Assembly (NCBI RefSeq): GCF_019041915.1
Contig: NZ_JAHPYF010000001.1
Coordinates: 372,001-436,000, forward strand
From: Collinsella sp. MSK.8.10
GTDB taxonomy: Bacteria > Actinomycetota > Coriobacteriia > Coriobacteriales > Coriobacteriaceae
Direction: 5' to 3'
DNA: 64,000 bases
Part shown: in pieces, positions 1 through 9,160 of the stretch
How positions within the stretch are numbered: the stretch's first letter is position 1
Layout of the letters: each line of letters starts with the position of its first letter
Translations under genes and position numbers: made by a program
Notes under the pieces: generated by a model
What the model was told of the DNA's origin: nothing
Seen by the model: the letters and a program-made list of their open reading frames with translations, nothing else
Database searches by the model: none

Positions 1-111
1 AGCCTGGACCTGTTCGGCTTGTGAGCGGATCGATGAGCCGTAAACCATGCAGAGCAGAGCAGCGAGCACGCCCGCGACCAGACTGATGGCGATGCGCTTG
101 CTCTTGTTCAC
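1..111 (-). CDS. CpaB-like Flp pilus assembly protein, N-terminal fragment
   Basis: Only the first 37 codons are in the window; the gene runs off the left edge in frame. The product begins MNKSKRIAISLVAGVLAALL and continues with SSIRSQAEQ: a short basic N-terminus followed by one hydrophobic segment. This is the usual start of the CpaB/RcpC family, which acts in Flp/Tad pilus secretin assembly. The GTG at 111 is preferred to the in-frame ATG at 126 because an AGAGGAG ribosome-binding site lies 5 bases before the GTG, and the ATG would sit inside or before that site. The family call rests on the N-terminus alone, so any single-pass membrane protein with a similar anchor remains possible. Confidence 0.5.
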   Translation of the reverse strand, partial: MNKSKRIAISLVAGVLAALLCMVYGSSIRSQAEQVQA

Positions 112-221
112 GGCCGCTCCTCTCATGGCAGTGCCGGGCGAATGCCCGTACCACCATTGTCTGGGCGGTCAGAGTGCAAAGCGGCGCAATCGCAATCTTG
201 GTTTTCGATGTCAAACCAATC

Positions 222-273
222 GCTGACCAAAAGCTGACCAGCCCGTCAAGCTCGTGGCAAGGTTTTGGTCAGC
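222..273. repeat. 11-bp inverted repeat upstream of the cpaB-like gene
   Basis: GCTGACCAAAA (222-232) is repeated in inverted form as TTTTGGTCAGC (263-273). It lies in the short gap between the cpaB-like fragment and rsgA. It could be an operator or simple chance; no known family is recognised. Confidence 0.35.
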
Positions 274-311
274 ACGTCAGCAAACTGCATGTTTCGAGGC
301 TTTTCCGCAGC

Positions 312-344
312 AAAAAGCCGTCTCCCGAACAGTTGGGAGACGGC
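312..344 (-). terminator. Rho-independent terminator after rsgA
   Basis: A perfect 10-bp stem, GCCGTCTCCC pairing with GGGAGACGGC around an 8-base loop, is followed on the minus strand by a T5 run. It lies about 20 bases past the rsgA stop. Confidence 0.85.
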
Positions 345-362
345 TGTCATAGGAAAAATCAA

Positions 363-1547
363 TTACAGATGGACATCGGGATCGAGCATTTGAGCACTCA
401 CGCGCATGGATGACGCCAGGTTTTGGAACGTTTCCAGACGCAGGCTATCGATCTGCCCGGCGTCCTCGGCCTCGCGAACGGCGCAACCCGGCTCATGGGT
501 ATGCGTGCAATCGCCAAACCGGCACGCGCGCGATGCCTCGACAATCTCGGGGAAGGCGCGGGCCAGTCCCCGCTCGTGACCCACGAGCGGTAGGCTGCGC
601 AGGCCCGGGGCATCGGCGATCACGCCGGCGTCGCCCGGCAGCGTCACCATCACGCGCGCGACGGTAGTGTGACGGCCCTGGTCGTCGCGTTCGCGCACAC
701 CGCCGGTCGCCAACGTATCGTGGCCCAGCAGCGCATTGAGCAGCGTCGACTTGCCGGCACCCGACTCGCCCAGAATCATGGCGCAGCTCCCGGCAGGCAC
801 GCAGGCACGGACCTCGTCCAGGCCGCGGCCCTCGGCAGAGGACGTCACGATCACGCGCACGTCCGGACCCACCAGGCGGCGCACGCGGTCCAGATCGCGC
901 TCGAGTTCCTCGGCATCGCAGCGGTCAGCTTTGGTGAGTACCACCACCGGCTCGGCATCGCAGTCGAGCGCCAATACCAGCGAACGCGCCACACGGTCGA
1001 GCAGCACCTCGCCGGCACCGAGCGCCTGCACGATTAGCACGCTATCCACGTTGGAGCAGAGCACCTGGCGCTCTCCGCGGGCACGGCCGCGCCAACGCTC
1101 AAAGCTCGTACGGCGCGGCAGCACGCATTCAATCACGCCCATATCGTGCCCGGGAGCGCGGCGCACCGCCACACGATCGCCCACGGCAGGCAGCAGGACC
1201 TCGTCCCCACCGCGCGACTTGGCAAATCCCACGGCATGCTCGGCGCGGAAGGTATCGTCGGCAGTCGCCACCAGCGGAAACCCGCGATCCAAGCGCACCA
1301 CGGCGCCAAGCTGCATCTGCTCGGGCTCCTCGGCATGTGCGCAGAAATCATCAAAGGCAGCCTGCTGGGCTTCATCGACCGGCAGGTCATCAAACGCCGG
1401 AACATCCTGCAGCGCGTCGAGCCCCGGCACGCTTGCCAGCAGCTCCTCAGCAGGTGCGGGAGCCTCGGTCGCGAGCTTCCGACGACGATCGCGCTTAGCC
1501 CGCGCCCCCGTCGTCTTTTTCTTCGCTTTAGCCTTAGCCTTGCCCAC
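363..1547 (-). CDS. rsgA: Small-ribosomal-subunit biogenesis GTPase RsgA
   Basis: This is a circularly permuted GTPase that helps mature the 30S subunit and is released on GTP hydrolysis. In a 394-residue reading, an OB-like domain covers about 70-150. The G motifs appear in permuted order: LTKAD (about 204-208), then the P-loop GESGAGKST (about 260-268), then DAPGL (about 312). A zinc-binding Cys/His cluster, CRFGDCTHTHEPGC, lies at about 342-355. The N-terminus is an unusually lysine- and arginine-rich tail that could contact rRNA. The start is the GTG at 1547 behind GGGAGGCGCTT; an upstream in-frame ATG at 1637 would add 30 residues with no homology and no ribosome-binding site. The gene appears to be monocistronic, with its own terminator. 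Confidence 0.93.
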   Translation of the reverse strand: MGKAKAKAKKKTTGARAKRDRRRKLATEAPAPAEELLASVPGLDALQDVPAFDDLPVDEAQQAAFDDFCAHAEEPEQMQLGAVVRLDRGFPLVATADDTFRAEHAVGFAKSRGGDEVLLPAVGDRVAVRRAPGHDMGVIECVLPRRTSFERWRGRARGERQVLCSNVDSVLIVQALGAGEVLLDRVARSLVLALDCDAEPVVVLTKADRCDAEELERDLDRVRRLVGPDVRVIVTSSAEGRGLDEVRACVPAGSCAMILGESGAGKSTLLNALLGHDTLATGGVRERDDQGRHTTVARVMVTLPGDAGVIADAPGLRSLPLVGHERGLARAFPEIVEASRACRFGDCTHTHEPGCAVREAEDAGQIDSLRLETFQNLASSMRVSAQMLDPDVHL

Positions 1548-1673
1548 AAGCGCCTCCCAGCACCATAAATCACAACTGAGCAGGTATTTTCCCACAAAAA
1601 AGAGTCGGTCGAGCAAATGCTCGACCGACTCACACACTTTCCCTCAGCTCATGGTCCCGAGAGGTTATCCGAA

Positions 1674-1764
1674 GGCCCGCCCGCCGGGAGGGATTTCTTC
1701 TGAGCGATCCCGCAGCGCGAAGCGCGAGGACCAGCGAAGAAGAAACCCCGCAGGCGGTCGGGCC
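1674..1764. repeat. Family I long palindrome, copy A
   Basis: The outer arms GGCCCG-C-CCGCC (1674-1685) and GGCGG-T-CGGGCC (1753-1764) pair with one mismatch. An inner GGATTTCTTCT/AGAAGAAACCCC arm extends the stem to about 25-28 pairs. The loop contains GCGATCCCGC and GAAGCGCGAG, matching the core of the palindromes at 59730 and 60636 if a 5-base insertion is allowed. It sits just past the stop of the calcium ATPase gene. Confidence 0.65.
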
Positions 1765-1787
1765 GGTGGGAAGGATGGCCTTTCGAC

Positions 1788-4469
1788 CTACTCCTTCTCG
1801 ACCGCGCGCATGATCGCCTTGTAGATCTCCATCAACGGGATGATCAGGAAGGCCAGACCCAGCGCGGCAAGAACGCCCTTGAGCTCAAGCGTCACGGGGC
1901 CAAAGAACATCTCGGCAAGCGTCGGCTGCACGGTTACGATCACCGTCAGCACCAGCGCCAGCGCGGCGGAAGCCCACAGCCACTTGTTTTGCTTCTTCAT
2001 GGTGAACAGCGACGCACGACGGCTGCGCATATTGAAGCAGTGGAAAATTTCGACCATGTTGAGCGTGATGAACGCCATCATCACGCCTTCCTCGTCGGCA
2101 TTGCCGGCGATCATATCGGCGATGTGGATGTAGCCCATGTCAAAGTACACGCCCACAAAGAAGCTCGCCAGCACCAGCGCGGTGATGATTAGGCCCTGGA
2201 CCACGCAGTCCAGACCCATATGTCCGGCAAAGACACCGTCCTTGGCGTTGCGCGGCTTGCGCTTCATGATGTCGCCCTCGGCATCCTCCATGCCCAGCGC
2301 GAGTGCGGGGAAGCAGTCGGTGACCAGGTTCACCCACAGCAGCTGCACCGGCTGGAAGATGGTAAAGCCGATGAGCGTGGCGATAAACACCGAGAACACC
2401 TCGGCAAGGTTGGCCGAAAGCAGGAACTGGATGACCTTGCGGATGTTGTCGTAGATGCGACGGCCCTCTTCGCAGGCACCGATGATGGTGGCAAAGTTAT
2501 CGTCGGCGAGCACCATATCAGCGACGTTCTTGGTGACGTCGGTACCAGTAATGCCCATGCCCACGCCGATGTCGGCGCGCTTGATGGACGGGGCGTCGTT
2601 GACGCCGTCGCCCGTCATGGCCACGATCTGGTCGCGCGACTTCCAAGCCTCGACGATGCGTGTCTTGTGCTCGGGTTGGACGCGGGCGTACACGCCGTAG
2701 TCCTCGATGTGCGCGTCGAGCTCCTCGTCGCTCATGCGATCGAGGTCGGCACCGGTGATGGCATGGCTGCGATCGGTGACGATGCCCAGCTGCTTGGCGA
2801 TGGCCACGGCGGTGTCGATGTGGTCGCCCGTGATCATGACGGTGCGAATACCGGCATCGTGCGCCTCGCGGATGGCGTCGGCGACCTCGGGACGAACCGG
2901 GTCGATCATGCCGGACAGGCCGCAGAAGACCAGGTCGTGCTCGAGCGCGGCGGGACTGCAGTCGGCCGGGACCTCGGTGTAGGTGCGGCTTGCCAGCGCC
3001 AGCACGCGCAGGGCCTCGTCGGCCATGGCCTTGTTGGCGGCCACGAGCTCGGCACGACGCTCCTCGGTCAGGGGTACGACCTTATCGCCCTCGTAGATAT
3101 GGGTGCACAGGCCGATCACCACGTCGGGCGCGCCCTTGGTGTACTGCTCGTACTCGCCGTCCAGGGTCTCGACGACCACGGACATCATCTTGCGGCCCGA
3201 GTCAAACGGGGCCTCGCCCACGCGCGGGTGCTCGGCAGTCAGGCCAGTGAGGCCCGCCTTGCCGGCGTCGTTGACGAGCGCGCACTCAGTCGGCTCACCC
3301 ACGGCCTCGCCCAGCTCCTCGTCCCACTGAGCATCGGAGCACAGCGCCATGCCGGCCAGGAACTTCTCCTTGGGCGCAGCGAGCTCGTGCTTGACGACGG
3401 TCATCTTGTTTTGGGTAAGGGTACCGGTCTTGTCGGAGCAGATGGTCTGTGTGCAGCCAAGGGTCTCGACAGCAGAGAGCTTGCGGATAATCGCCTGGCG
3501 CTTGGCCATCTTGGTCACGCCAAGCGAAAGGACGATGGTCACGACGGCAACCAGGCCCTCGGGGATGGCGGCGACGGCAAGCGAGACGGCGACCATAAAG
3601 GTGTCGAGCAGGGCAGTCGGGTCGGTGAGGACATTGCCCACGCCGTGGCGGAGGATGTCAACGCCAAAGATCACGACGCAGATGACGATCACCATAATGG
3701 TAAGGATGCGGCTGAGCTCGGCAAGCTTCACCTGCAACGGCGTGAGCTCCTCCTTGGCCTCGGCCAGGGCGCCGGCGATCTTACCCATCTCGGTGTTCAT
3801 GCCGGTGCCGACCACGACGGCGCGGCCACGGCCGTATACCACGGTGGAACCCATGTAGCACATGTTCTTGCGGTCGCCGAGCGGCACGTCAGCGGTGCCC
3901 GCGGCAAGCTCGATCACGTTGGCGTGCTTCTCTACGGGCACGGACTCGCCGGTGAGCGCGGCCTCTTCGATCTTCATCGTGGCGCTCTCGAGCACGCGGC
4001 AGTCGGCCGGGACGGAGTCGCCCGCCTCGAGCATGATCACGTCGCCGGGCACGAGCTCGGCGCTCGGCAGGTGCACGAGCTTGCCGTCGCGCAGCACCTT
4101 GGACTGCGCCGCACTCATCTCCTGCAGGGCCTCGAGGGCCTCCTCGCTCTTGGCTTCCTGGACCACGCCCAGCACCGAGTTGACGATAACGACGAACATG
4201 ATGATGGCAACATCGGCAAAGTCGGGCTCGCCCTTGACCATGCCCGTGAGCGCACTGATGACGGCGGCAACGATCAGCATGATGACCATGGGGTCGGCCA
4301 TCTGCTCAAAGAAACGCTTCCACAGCGGCGTCTTCTCGGCTTCCTCGAGCTTGTTAGGGCCTGTCTTGGCGAGGCGCGAAGACGCCTCGTCGTTGCTCAG
4401 GCCGAGGTTCTCATCGACACCTTGGTCGCTGAGCACCTCCGCCGCGGCGGACAGGTATTCCTTTTGCAT
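1788..4469 (-). CDS. P-type calcium-transporting ATPase
   Basis: An 893-residue P2-type ATPase that pumps a cation, most likely Ca2+, across the membrane at the cost of ATP. It has an N-terminal cation-ATPase domain, the actuator TGES motif (about residue 175), the phosphorylation motif DKTGTLT (Asp near 345), the nucleotide-binding KGAPD and hinge TGDGVNDAP motifs, and about ten membrane segments. The calcium-site residues of SERCA-type pumps can be seen: AIPEGL in M4, N-x-x-E in the M5 SANLAEV segment, and NLVTD in M6. Length fits the family. The start has a good AGGAGGGG site 9 bases upstream. It is divergent from pyk, with no obvious operon partner. Mn2+ or another divalent ion cannot be excluded. 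Confidence 0.92.
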   Translation of the reverse strand: MQKEYLSAAAEVLSDQGVDENLGLSNDEASSRLAKTGPNKLEEAEKTPLWKRFFEQMADPMVIMLIVAAVISALTGMVKGEPDFADVAIIMFVVIVNSVLGVVQEAKSEEALEALQEMSAAQSKVLRDGKLVHLPSAELVPGDVIMLEAGDSVPADCRVLESATMKIEEAALTGESVPVEKHANVIELAAGTADVPLGDRKNMCYMGSTVVYGRGRAVVVGTGMNTEMGKIAGALAEAKEELTPLQVKLAELSRILTIMVIVICVVIFGVDILRHGVGNVLTDPTALLDTFMVAVSLAVAAIPEGLVAVVTIVLSLGVTKMAKRQAIIRKLSAVETLGCTQTICSDKTGTLTQNKMTVVKHELAAPKEKFLAGMALCSDAQWDEELGEAVGEPTECALVNDAGKAGLTGLTAEHPRVGEAPFDSGRKMMSVVVETLDGEYEQYTKGAPDVVIGLCTHIYEGDKVVPLTEERRAELVAANKAMADEALRVLALASRTYTEVPADCSPAALEHDLVFCGLSGMIDPVRPEVADAIREAHDAGIRTVMITGDHIDTAVAIAKQLGIVTDRSHAITGADLDRMSDEELDAHIEDYGVYARVQPEHKTRIVEAWKSRDQIVAMTGDGVNDAPSIKRADIGVGMGITGTDVTKNVADMVLADDNFATIIGACEEGRRIYDNIRKVIQFLLSANLAEVFSVFIATLIGFTIFQPVQLLWVNLVTDCFPALALGMEDAEGDIMKRKPRNAKDGVFAGHMGLDCVVQGLIITALVLASFFVGVYFDMGYIHIADMIAGNADEEGVMMAFITLNMVEIFHCFNMRSRRASLFTMKKQNKWLWASAALALVLTVIVTVQPTLAEMFFGPVTLELKGVLAALGLAFLIIPLMEIYKAIMRAVEKE

Positions 4470-4911
4470 ATAGAGTCCCCTCCTGGGATTCGGGCCACTC
4501 AGCAGATTGATGCCCGATCATAATTCCCAGGAGAAGGGCAAGGGCTCATCAAGGCTGCCGTGCTGAGCGGCAGTTGATAGTGGAGCTATGGTACCCCAAA
4601 GAGACGCGTCTAGCCAAAACAATCGGTTTGGAAATATGGTCCGCACGCAACGGTGCAGACCGTGTGATGCTCAACATTGGTAAAACGTTTTTTCTTCGGC
4701 ACATCGCCAAACTGACATATCGCCCAGATAGCAGCGGTTGGAGTGGTTGGTAAAGATTTTTCATATACCGTTTTTCCCGCAAAAAATGAACTTCCATTTC
4801 GGCATACGGTCGATTTTTTGGGGTATTCGGTCGGCATTTCGTTATAATCATCTCGGTTTTATTTCTTATGGTTTATCTATCAGCGCAAGACGATGTCAGA
4901 TGGAGGTCTGA
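4470..4911. other. 442-bp intergenic region between divergent ATPase and pyk genes
   Basis: There is no coding frame with a plausible start or ribosome-binding site. The right half is AT-rich and carries the pyk promoter; the left end holds the ATPase ribosome-binding site. No recognisable riboswitch was seen. Confidence 0.6.
4843..4848 (+). promoter_or_regulatory. Probable -10 box of pyk
   Basis: A consensus TATAAT lies 63 bases before the pyk start, in an AT-rich tract. A good -35 hexamer at 16-18 bases was not found, so the box may belong to an extended or activator-dependent promoter. Confidence 0.5.
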
Positions 4912-6372
4912 ATGTACAAGCGCACTAAGATTGTATGCACCATGGGTCCCGCCTGCGATAGCGACGAGACCATCCGCGAGATGATCAAGGCGGGCATGAA
5001 CGTCGCCCGTTTTAACTTCTCGCACGGCTCCTACGACGAGCACCACGGTCGCATCGAGCGCGTCCGCCGTATTTCCAAGGAGCTCGGTCTGCCTGTCGGC
5101 ATCCTGCTCGACACCAAGGGCCCCGAGGTCCGCACCGGCCTTCTGGTCGACGGCAAGAAGGTTGCCGTCAAGACCGGCGATAAGATCGTCGTCACCGCTC
5201 AGCCCACGTCCGAGGATTTCCACGGCACCGCTGAGCACATCTCCCTCGACTACCTGGCTCTGCCTTCCGAGGTCGAGAAGGGCTCCCTCATCCTGATCGA
5301 TGACGGCCTGGTTGCCCTCGAGGTCGAGTCCGTCAGCGGCCAGGACATGACCTGCGTCGTTAAGAACGACGGCCTGATCGGCGAGCGCAAGGGCGTCAAC
5401 ATGCCCAACGTCAACATCTCGCTGCCCGCCATCACCGAGCGCGATCGTCAGGACATCCTCTTTGGCCTGACCGAGAACATCGACTACATCGCCGCTTCCT
5501 TCATCCGTGACGGCGAGTCCGTCCGCGGCATCCGCAAGCTTTGCCGCGAGAACGGTGGCGAGCACGTGACGATCTTCCCGAAGATCGAGTGCGCCCTGGG
5601 CGTCGAGAACTTCGACGAGATCCTCGAGGCTTCCGACGGCATCATGGTCGCCCGTGGCGACCTGGGTATCGAGATCAAGCCCGAGCTCGTTCCGCACATC
5701 CAGAAGGAGATCATCGCCAAGTGCAACGCGGCCTACAAGCCCGTTATCACCGCTACGCAGATGCTCGACTCCATGCAGCAGAACCCGCGCCCGACGCGCG
5801 CCGAGGTTGCCGACGTTGCTAACGCCATCTACGACGGCACCGACGCCGTTATGCTCTCTGGCGAGTCCGCTGCCGGTAAGTACCCGGTCGAGGCCGTTAA
5901 GATGCAGGCCAGCATTGCTCTCGAGACCGAGAAGTACCTCCCGGCCCACGCTCCGCTCGAGGTTCCGGCCGACGCTCACGGCACCCGCGTCGTCAACAAC
6001 GTTGTGGGTATGTCCGCTGTGAACATGGCCACCACCGTTGGCGCCAAGTGCATCACCGTGCCGACGACCACCGGTCGTACCGCACGCCTGATCTCGCACT
6101 TCCGTCCCAACATGCCGATCTGCGCGTTCTCCCGCCACGAGTGGGCCGTCCAGCAGATGATCATGTACTGGGGCGTTATCCCGCACCAGGCCGAGATTAC
6201 CCAGGGCACCGTCAACGGCACGATCGTCAAGGCGATCGAGACCGCTAAGGAGCTCGGCTACGTCGAGGCCGGCGATCTGACCGTCGCTACCGCCGGCGAT
6301 CCCCGCATGAGTGTTCAGCTCGAGGACAAGGTCTCCTCGACCAACGTCGCTTACGTCGCTCAGGTGCGCTAA
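4912..6372 (+). CDS. pyk: Pyruvate kinase
   Basis: Catalyses phosphoenolpyruvate + ADP to pyruvate + ATP, the last step of glycolysis, in the cytoplasm. The 486-residue protein opens with RTKIVCTMGPAC, typical of the family. It then shows the B-domain, the catalytic stretch IFPKIECALGVENFDEI with the active-site Lys, the metal site ARGDLGIE, ATQMLDSM, and the GESAAGKYPVEAV loop. The C-terminal regulatory domain (TTTGRTARLIS) is present, but there is no extra PEP-utiliser domain, so this is the short form. The ribosome-binding site is GGAGG, and a strong terminator follows. Codon use is strongly biased (CGC, CTC, AAG), as expected for a highly expressed gene. Confidence 0.97.
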   Translation: MYKRTKIVCTMGPACDSDETIREMIKAGMNVARFNFSHGSYDEHHGRIERVRRISKELGLPVGILLDTKGPEVRTGLLVDGKKVAVKTGDKIVVTAQPTSEDFHGTAEHISLDYLALPSEVEKGSLILIDDGLVALEVESVSGQDMTCVVKNDGLIGERKGVNMPNVNISLPAITERDRQDILFGLTENIDYIAASFIRDGESVRGIRKLCRENGGEHVTIFPKIECALGVENFDEILEASDGIMVARGDLGIEIKPELVPHIQKEIIAKCNAAYKPVITATQMLDSMQQNPRPTRAEVADVANAIYDGTDAVMLSGESAAGKYPVEAVKMQASIALETEKYLPAHAPLEVPADAHGTRVVNNVVGMSAVNMATTVGAKCITVPTTTGRTARLISHFRPNMPICAFSRHEWAVQQMIMYWGVIPHQAEITQGTVNGTIVKAIETAKELGYVEAGDLTVATAGDPRMSVQLEDKVSSTNVAYVAQVR

Positions 6373-6400
6373 ATCGCACTTGCAAGCACGCTTGCATTGC

Positions 6401-6438
6401 AAAAGGGCCCGGAAGGCTTTGCCTTCCGGGCCCTTTTT
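6401..6438 (+). terminator. Rho-independent terminator after pyk
   Basis: A perfect stem AAAAGGGCCCGGAAGGC / GCCTTCCGGGCCCTTTTT with a tiny loop and a T5 run, 28 bases past the pyk stop. It is strong enough to work in both directions, and it also faces the end of the phospholipase-like gene. Confidence 0.92.
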
Positions 6439-6574
6439 AGACCTTCTTCGTATGCCGCATCATCGATTTGTGTTCAGTCGCAAGCCTCTCCGATGCCGAG
6501 CGCACCACCGAAGACGCCCTGCGACGGGAGCCGTTGGTCAATTGGAATGAACTGTTCACCGTTAAGCCGGCCGG

Positions 6575-7423
6575 CTAGCAGCTAGCGATCAGGGGGACTG
6601 CGGGAACGTCAGAAGCAGCAACGCGAGCCGCAAATCCCGCCTCGGTCAGCTCGATGACCTCGGTAAACGTTACATCGAAAAACTCCTCGGTTAGCAGGCG
6701 ATACGGCGGATGATCGGGCTCGCCGGGGTTTTCGCGTACAATCTCGTGCATGACGCCGATAGTCTTGAGCACATATTCTTTATGGATGGGATACTGCCCA
6801 AAACGCGTCGCAGCGGTATAGAGGCGATCGGTCGCACGCGGAATGGAAACGATGCCCAGCGTCTTGCCAAACCAGTCAAAATCGCCCTGCTTTTTAATGC
6901 GGAATTCCTCGCACGGCTTGCCGCCGTGTGCTTCCAGATACTGGTTCACACGCGTGTTCCATACCGTGTCGGCCACCAGATGCGACCAGACGCCCAGCGT
7001 TAAATCGAGCAGCGACTGCGCCACATCTTCGGACGCAAGCGAGAACTCACAGGCGCCGGGACCGACAACCGGCTCGGCATCCATGTAGCGCTGAGGATAG
7101 TGCACGCGGTTCAGTCGCTCGCGCTCCTCGACAATCGAGGTAGCCTCAGCAGGTTCGCCCGCGGGTGCGCCTTTAAGCAGCGGCGCCACATAGGTATCCC
7201 AGAACTCGTGCTCGCGCGGCTTAGGGATAGGCTCGGGCTTTGCAAAGTGCGTAATGCGATACGGAATGGGATCGGCGATGCCAGGGACCATATAGCCCAC
7301 GAAGATATCCGGAACCACGCAGCCAAACAAAAAGGCATTGCGGTCGCGCACGCTATCGGCAAGCACGCTAGCACGTGCCAGCAAGCGCTCCGTTTGAGCG
7401 ATATGAATGTTCCAGCTTGGCAT
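6575..7423 (-). CDS. Zinc-dependent phospholipase C-like domain protein
   Basis: A 282-residue protein resembling the Zn-dependent PLC/S1-P1 nuclease-like fold (PF00882 type). The N-terminus reads MPSWNIHIAQTERLLA. It also contains FLFGCVVPDIFVGYM, RITHFAKPE and SLLDLTLGVWSHLVADTVWN, which supply the scattered His and Asp residues used as zinc ligands in that fold. No signal peptide is evident, so it is probably cytoplasmic. The substrate is unknown. The ATG at 7423 behind GGGGGTGG is preferred to the ATG four codons upstream, which has no ribosome-binding site. It lies alone between pyk (convergent) and the nickel transporter genes. Confidence 0.7.
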   Translation of the reverse strand: MPSWNIHIAQTERLLARASVLADSVRDRNAFLFGCVVPDIFVGYMVPGIADPIPYRITHFAKPEPIPKPREHEFWDTYVAPLLKGAPAGEPAEATSIVEERERLNRVHYPQRYMDAEPVVGPGACEFSLASEDVAQSLLDLTLGVWSHLVADTVWNTRVNQYLEAHGGKPCEEFRIKKQGDFDWFGKTLGIVSIPRATDRLYTAATRFGQYPIHKEYVLKTIGVMHEIVRENPGEPDHPPYRLLTEEFFDVTFTEVIELTEAGFAARVAASDVPAVPLIASC

Positions 7424-7502
7424 AGCCACCCCCATAAAAACCTGGATAACTATACCATCACGGCAAAGCCGCGCGGGCCGCTACGCACGCTCTACGCAGC
7501 AA

Positions 7503-8297
7503 CTATTCCGCAGCGCCGCTCTCGGTTCCATACGACGACACCGGAGCCTCGACCACATGGTGATATCGATCGATATAGATGGCGCGGGCACCCAGGCGTC
7601 GTACCAAATCCTGATGGTGCGTGCTCATCAAGACCGTCTTACCGGCAGCAACATAGGCCAGTAGAAAGTTGACCACGATGTCGCACGAGTCCTCGTCAAG
7701 TCCGTTGGTAGGCTCGTCGAGCACCAGGATATCGGGGTTCATCGACACGACGGCAGCCAGCGCCACGCGCTTCTTTTGCCCGCCCGAAAGCTGATAGGGC
7801 GAGGCATCGACCAGATCGGCAACCTGGAACAGCTCCATGGCATCGCGCACGCGGCGCTCGAGCTCGTCTGCCGGCAGCCCCATCTGCGCGGGACCAAAAG
7901 CAACTTCCTCGCCCACCGTAGCGCAGAACAGCTGGGCGTCGGCATTTTGAAACACAAAACCTACGCGCTGATGAAAACGCTGAGCGGCCGCGGAATCCTT
8001 TAGAAACGCCGCGTCGATCGCGTGCCCGTCAAACAGGTATGCCCCTGCGTCCGCGAGTTCAAGGCCGTTAATAAGGCGCATAATCGTCGTCTTACCGCAG
8101 CCGTTGGGACCGAGCAGGGCAACGAGTTCACCACGATCGACCTGCAGCGACACACCATCGACAACCGTATGCCCCGCATAGGAGAACAGCACGTCGCGAA
8201 ACTCGATGAGCGGCACGCTCTTGGCGCCAGTAGCACCGCTCGCGCCCATCACGCCATTCGTATCGTTTGCCAAAACGTCGCCCTTCCCTATCCACAT
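7503..8297 (-). CDS. nikO: Nickel/cobalt ECF transporter ATPase (NikO/CbiO)
   Basis: The ATP-binding subunit that drives the ECF metal transporter. It shows Walker A GPNGCGKTT, the Q-loop VGFVFQNAD, the signature YQLSGGQKKRVALA, Walker B DILVLDEPTNGLD and the switch His in STHHQDL. It ends with a short C-terminal extension. It is the last gene of nikMN-nikQ-nikO, 20 bases past the nikQ stop. The start is uncertain: ATG 8297 is used here, but TTG 8273 behind GGGAAGGGCGACG fits the ribosome-binding site better, and family members usually begin near IEFRDVLFSY. An upstream in-frame ATG at 8462 lies inside nikQ and is rejected. Confidence 0.88.
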   Translation of the reverse strand: MWIGKGDVLANDTNGVMGASGATGAKSVPLIEFRDVLFSYAGHTVVDGVSLQVDRGELVALLGPNGCGKTTIMRLINGLELADAGAYLFDGHAIDAAFLKDSAAAQRFHQRVGFVFQNADAQLFCATVGEEVAFGPAQMGLPADELERRVRDAMELFQVADLVDASPYQLSGGQKKRVALAAVVSMNPDILVLDEPTNGLDEDSCDIVVNFLLAYVAAGKTVLMSTHHQDLVRRLGARAIYIDRYHHVVEAPVSSYGTESGAAE

Positions 8298-8317
8298 CGA
8301 CGGCTCGGCCGCCCGCG

Positions 8318-9160
8318 CTACAGCACCGCGCACAACACGGCGAGCAGCACCACGACGACCGCATAGACCGCATCGCGCCAGCCAAAGCCGCTCCGCGCGG
8401 GAGTCGGATACGCACCGGCAAAGCCACGGCAAAGCATAGCCTCGTCCATCGCGCGGATGCATTCCATCGCCTTGATAAAGGTCATGCCCATGATACCCGC
8501 GATCGAATCGGTACGCGAAAAACCCGCAGGCGCACGACCCACACTGCGCAGCATGACCGATTCGGTCAGATCGTGTGCCGTGCGTCCCAGCACCTCGATG
8601 TGCTTGAGCGCCATATCAAACGTAAAGATGACCTCGTCGGGCAGCTGTAGCGTCTTGAGCGCCGCCGACATGCGGCTCCAGGTGAGCGTCCACGAAACAC
8701 CCAGCACCAGCGACACGTTAATGAACGTCTTGAGTGCAATCTTGAGCATGGCGCCCGTGGCAGAAGCACCCAGCAGCAGGGCAGGCAGCGCCAGAACCAC
8801 GGCAAACCCCGCGGCAGCCAACGCCGGCACAAAGGTAGCGCGCAGCCCGCGTACGGGGCGCACCGCGACCAGCACCAACGCGATCGCCGCCATCAACATC
8901 AGGTACAGCGGGCTTTGCGTCAGACACACGCACAGAACGCAGACGAACATCCCCACCAGGCGCACCGGAGCCGAAACGCAAGAAAGGGCGCGGTCGACCA
9001 TCGACCCGCCCTCGTTCGCGCCTCCACCCAGGCGAACCCGCTCAAGCAGGCTCGCCAGGTGCAGGACATTCTTTTGCATTACACGATGCCGAGCCCCCGC
9101 GGGCTCGTAACACTGCTCGACCGCAAGCCAGCTAGGCAGCTCGACCGTCGCCATGAGCAC
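8318..9160 (-). CDS. nikQ: ECF transporter transmembrane subunit (NikQ/CbiQ)
   Basis: The T-component that couples the ATPase to the metal-binding subunit. A 280-residue integral membrane protein with about five hydrophobic segments. The coupling region includes EVLGRTAHDLTESVMLRS and the typical AMLCRGF motif near the C-terminus (Ala-Arg-Gly type), which contacts the ATPase. The GTG start at 9160 overlaps the end of nikMN by 29 bases and has AAGGA 5 bases upstream; ATG 9154 is the alternative. The overlap implies translational coupling. Confidence 0.88.
   Translation of the reverse strand: MLMATVELPSWLAVEQCYEPAGARHRVMQKNVLHLASLLERVRLGGGANEGGSMVDRALSCVSAPVRLVGMFVCVLCVCLTQSPLYLMLMAAIALVLVAVRPVRGLRATFVPALAAAGFAVVLALPALLLGASATGAMLKIALKTFINVSLVLGVSWTLTWSRMSAALKTLQLPDEVIFTFDMALKHIEVLGRTAHDLTESVMLRSVGRAPAGFSRTDSIAGIMGMTFIKAMECIRAMDEAMLCRGFAGAYPTPARSGFGWRDAVYAVVVVLLAVLCAVL

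Noticed and set aside
2220-4523. A 767-codon open frame antisense to the calcium ATPase gene
   Set aside because: His/Gly/Asp-rich, low-complexity product, a mirror of high-GC codon bias; no ribosome-binding site or homology. The ATPase on the other strand has every family motif.
4590-4851. Small coding genes in the ATPase-pyk gap
   Set aside because: Open frames of 75-100 codons exist, but they have no ribosome-binding site, odd AT-rich codon use and overlap the pyk promoter.
4873-6402. A 509-codon open frame antisense to pyk
   Set aside because: Shadow of pyk: composition is Asp/Leu/Val/Gly-rich without motifs, and pyk is unmistakable.
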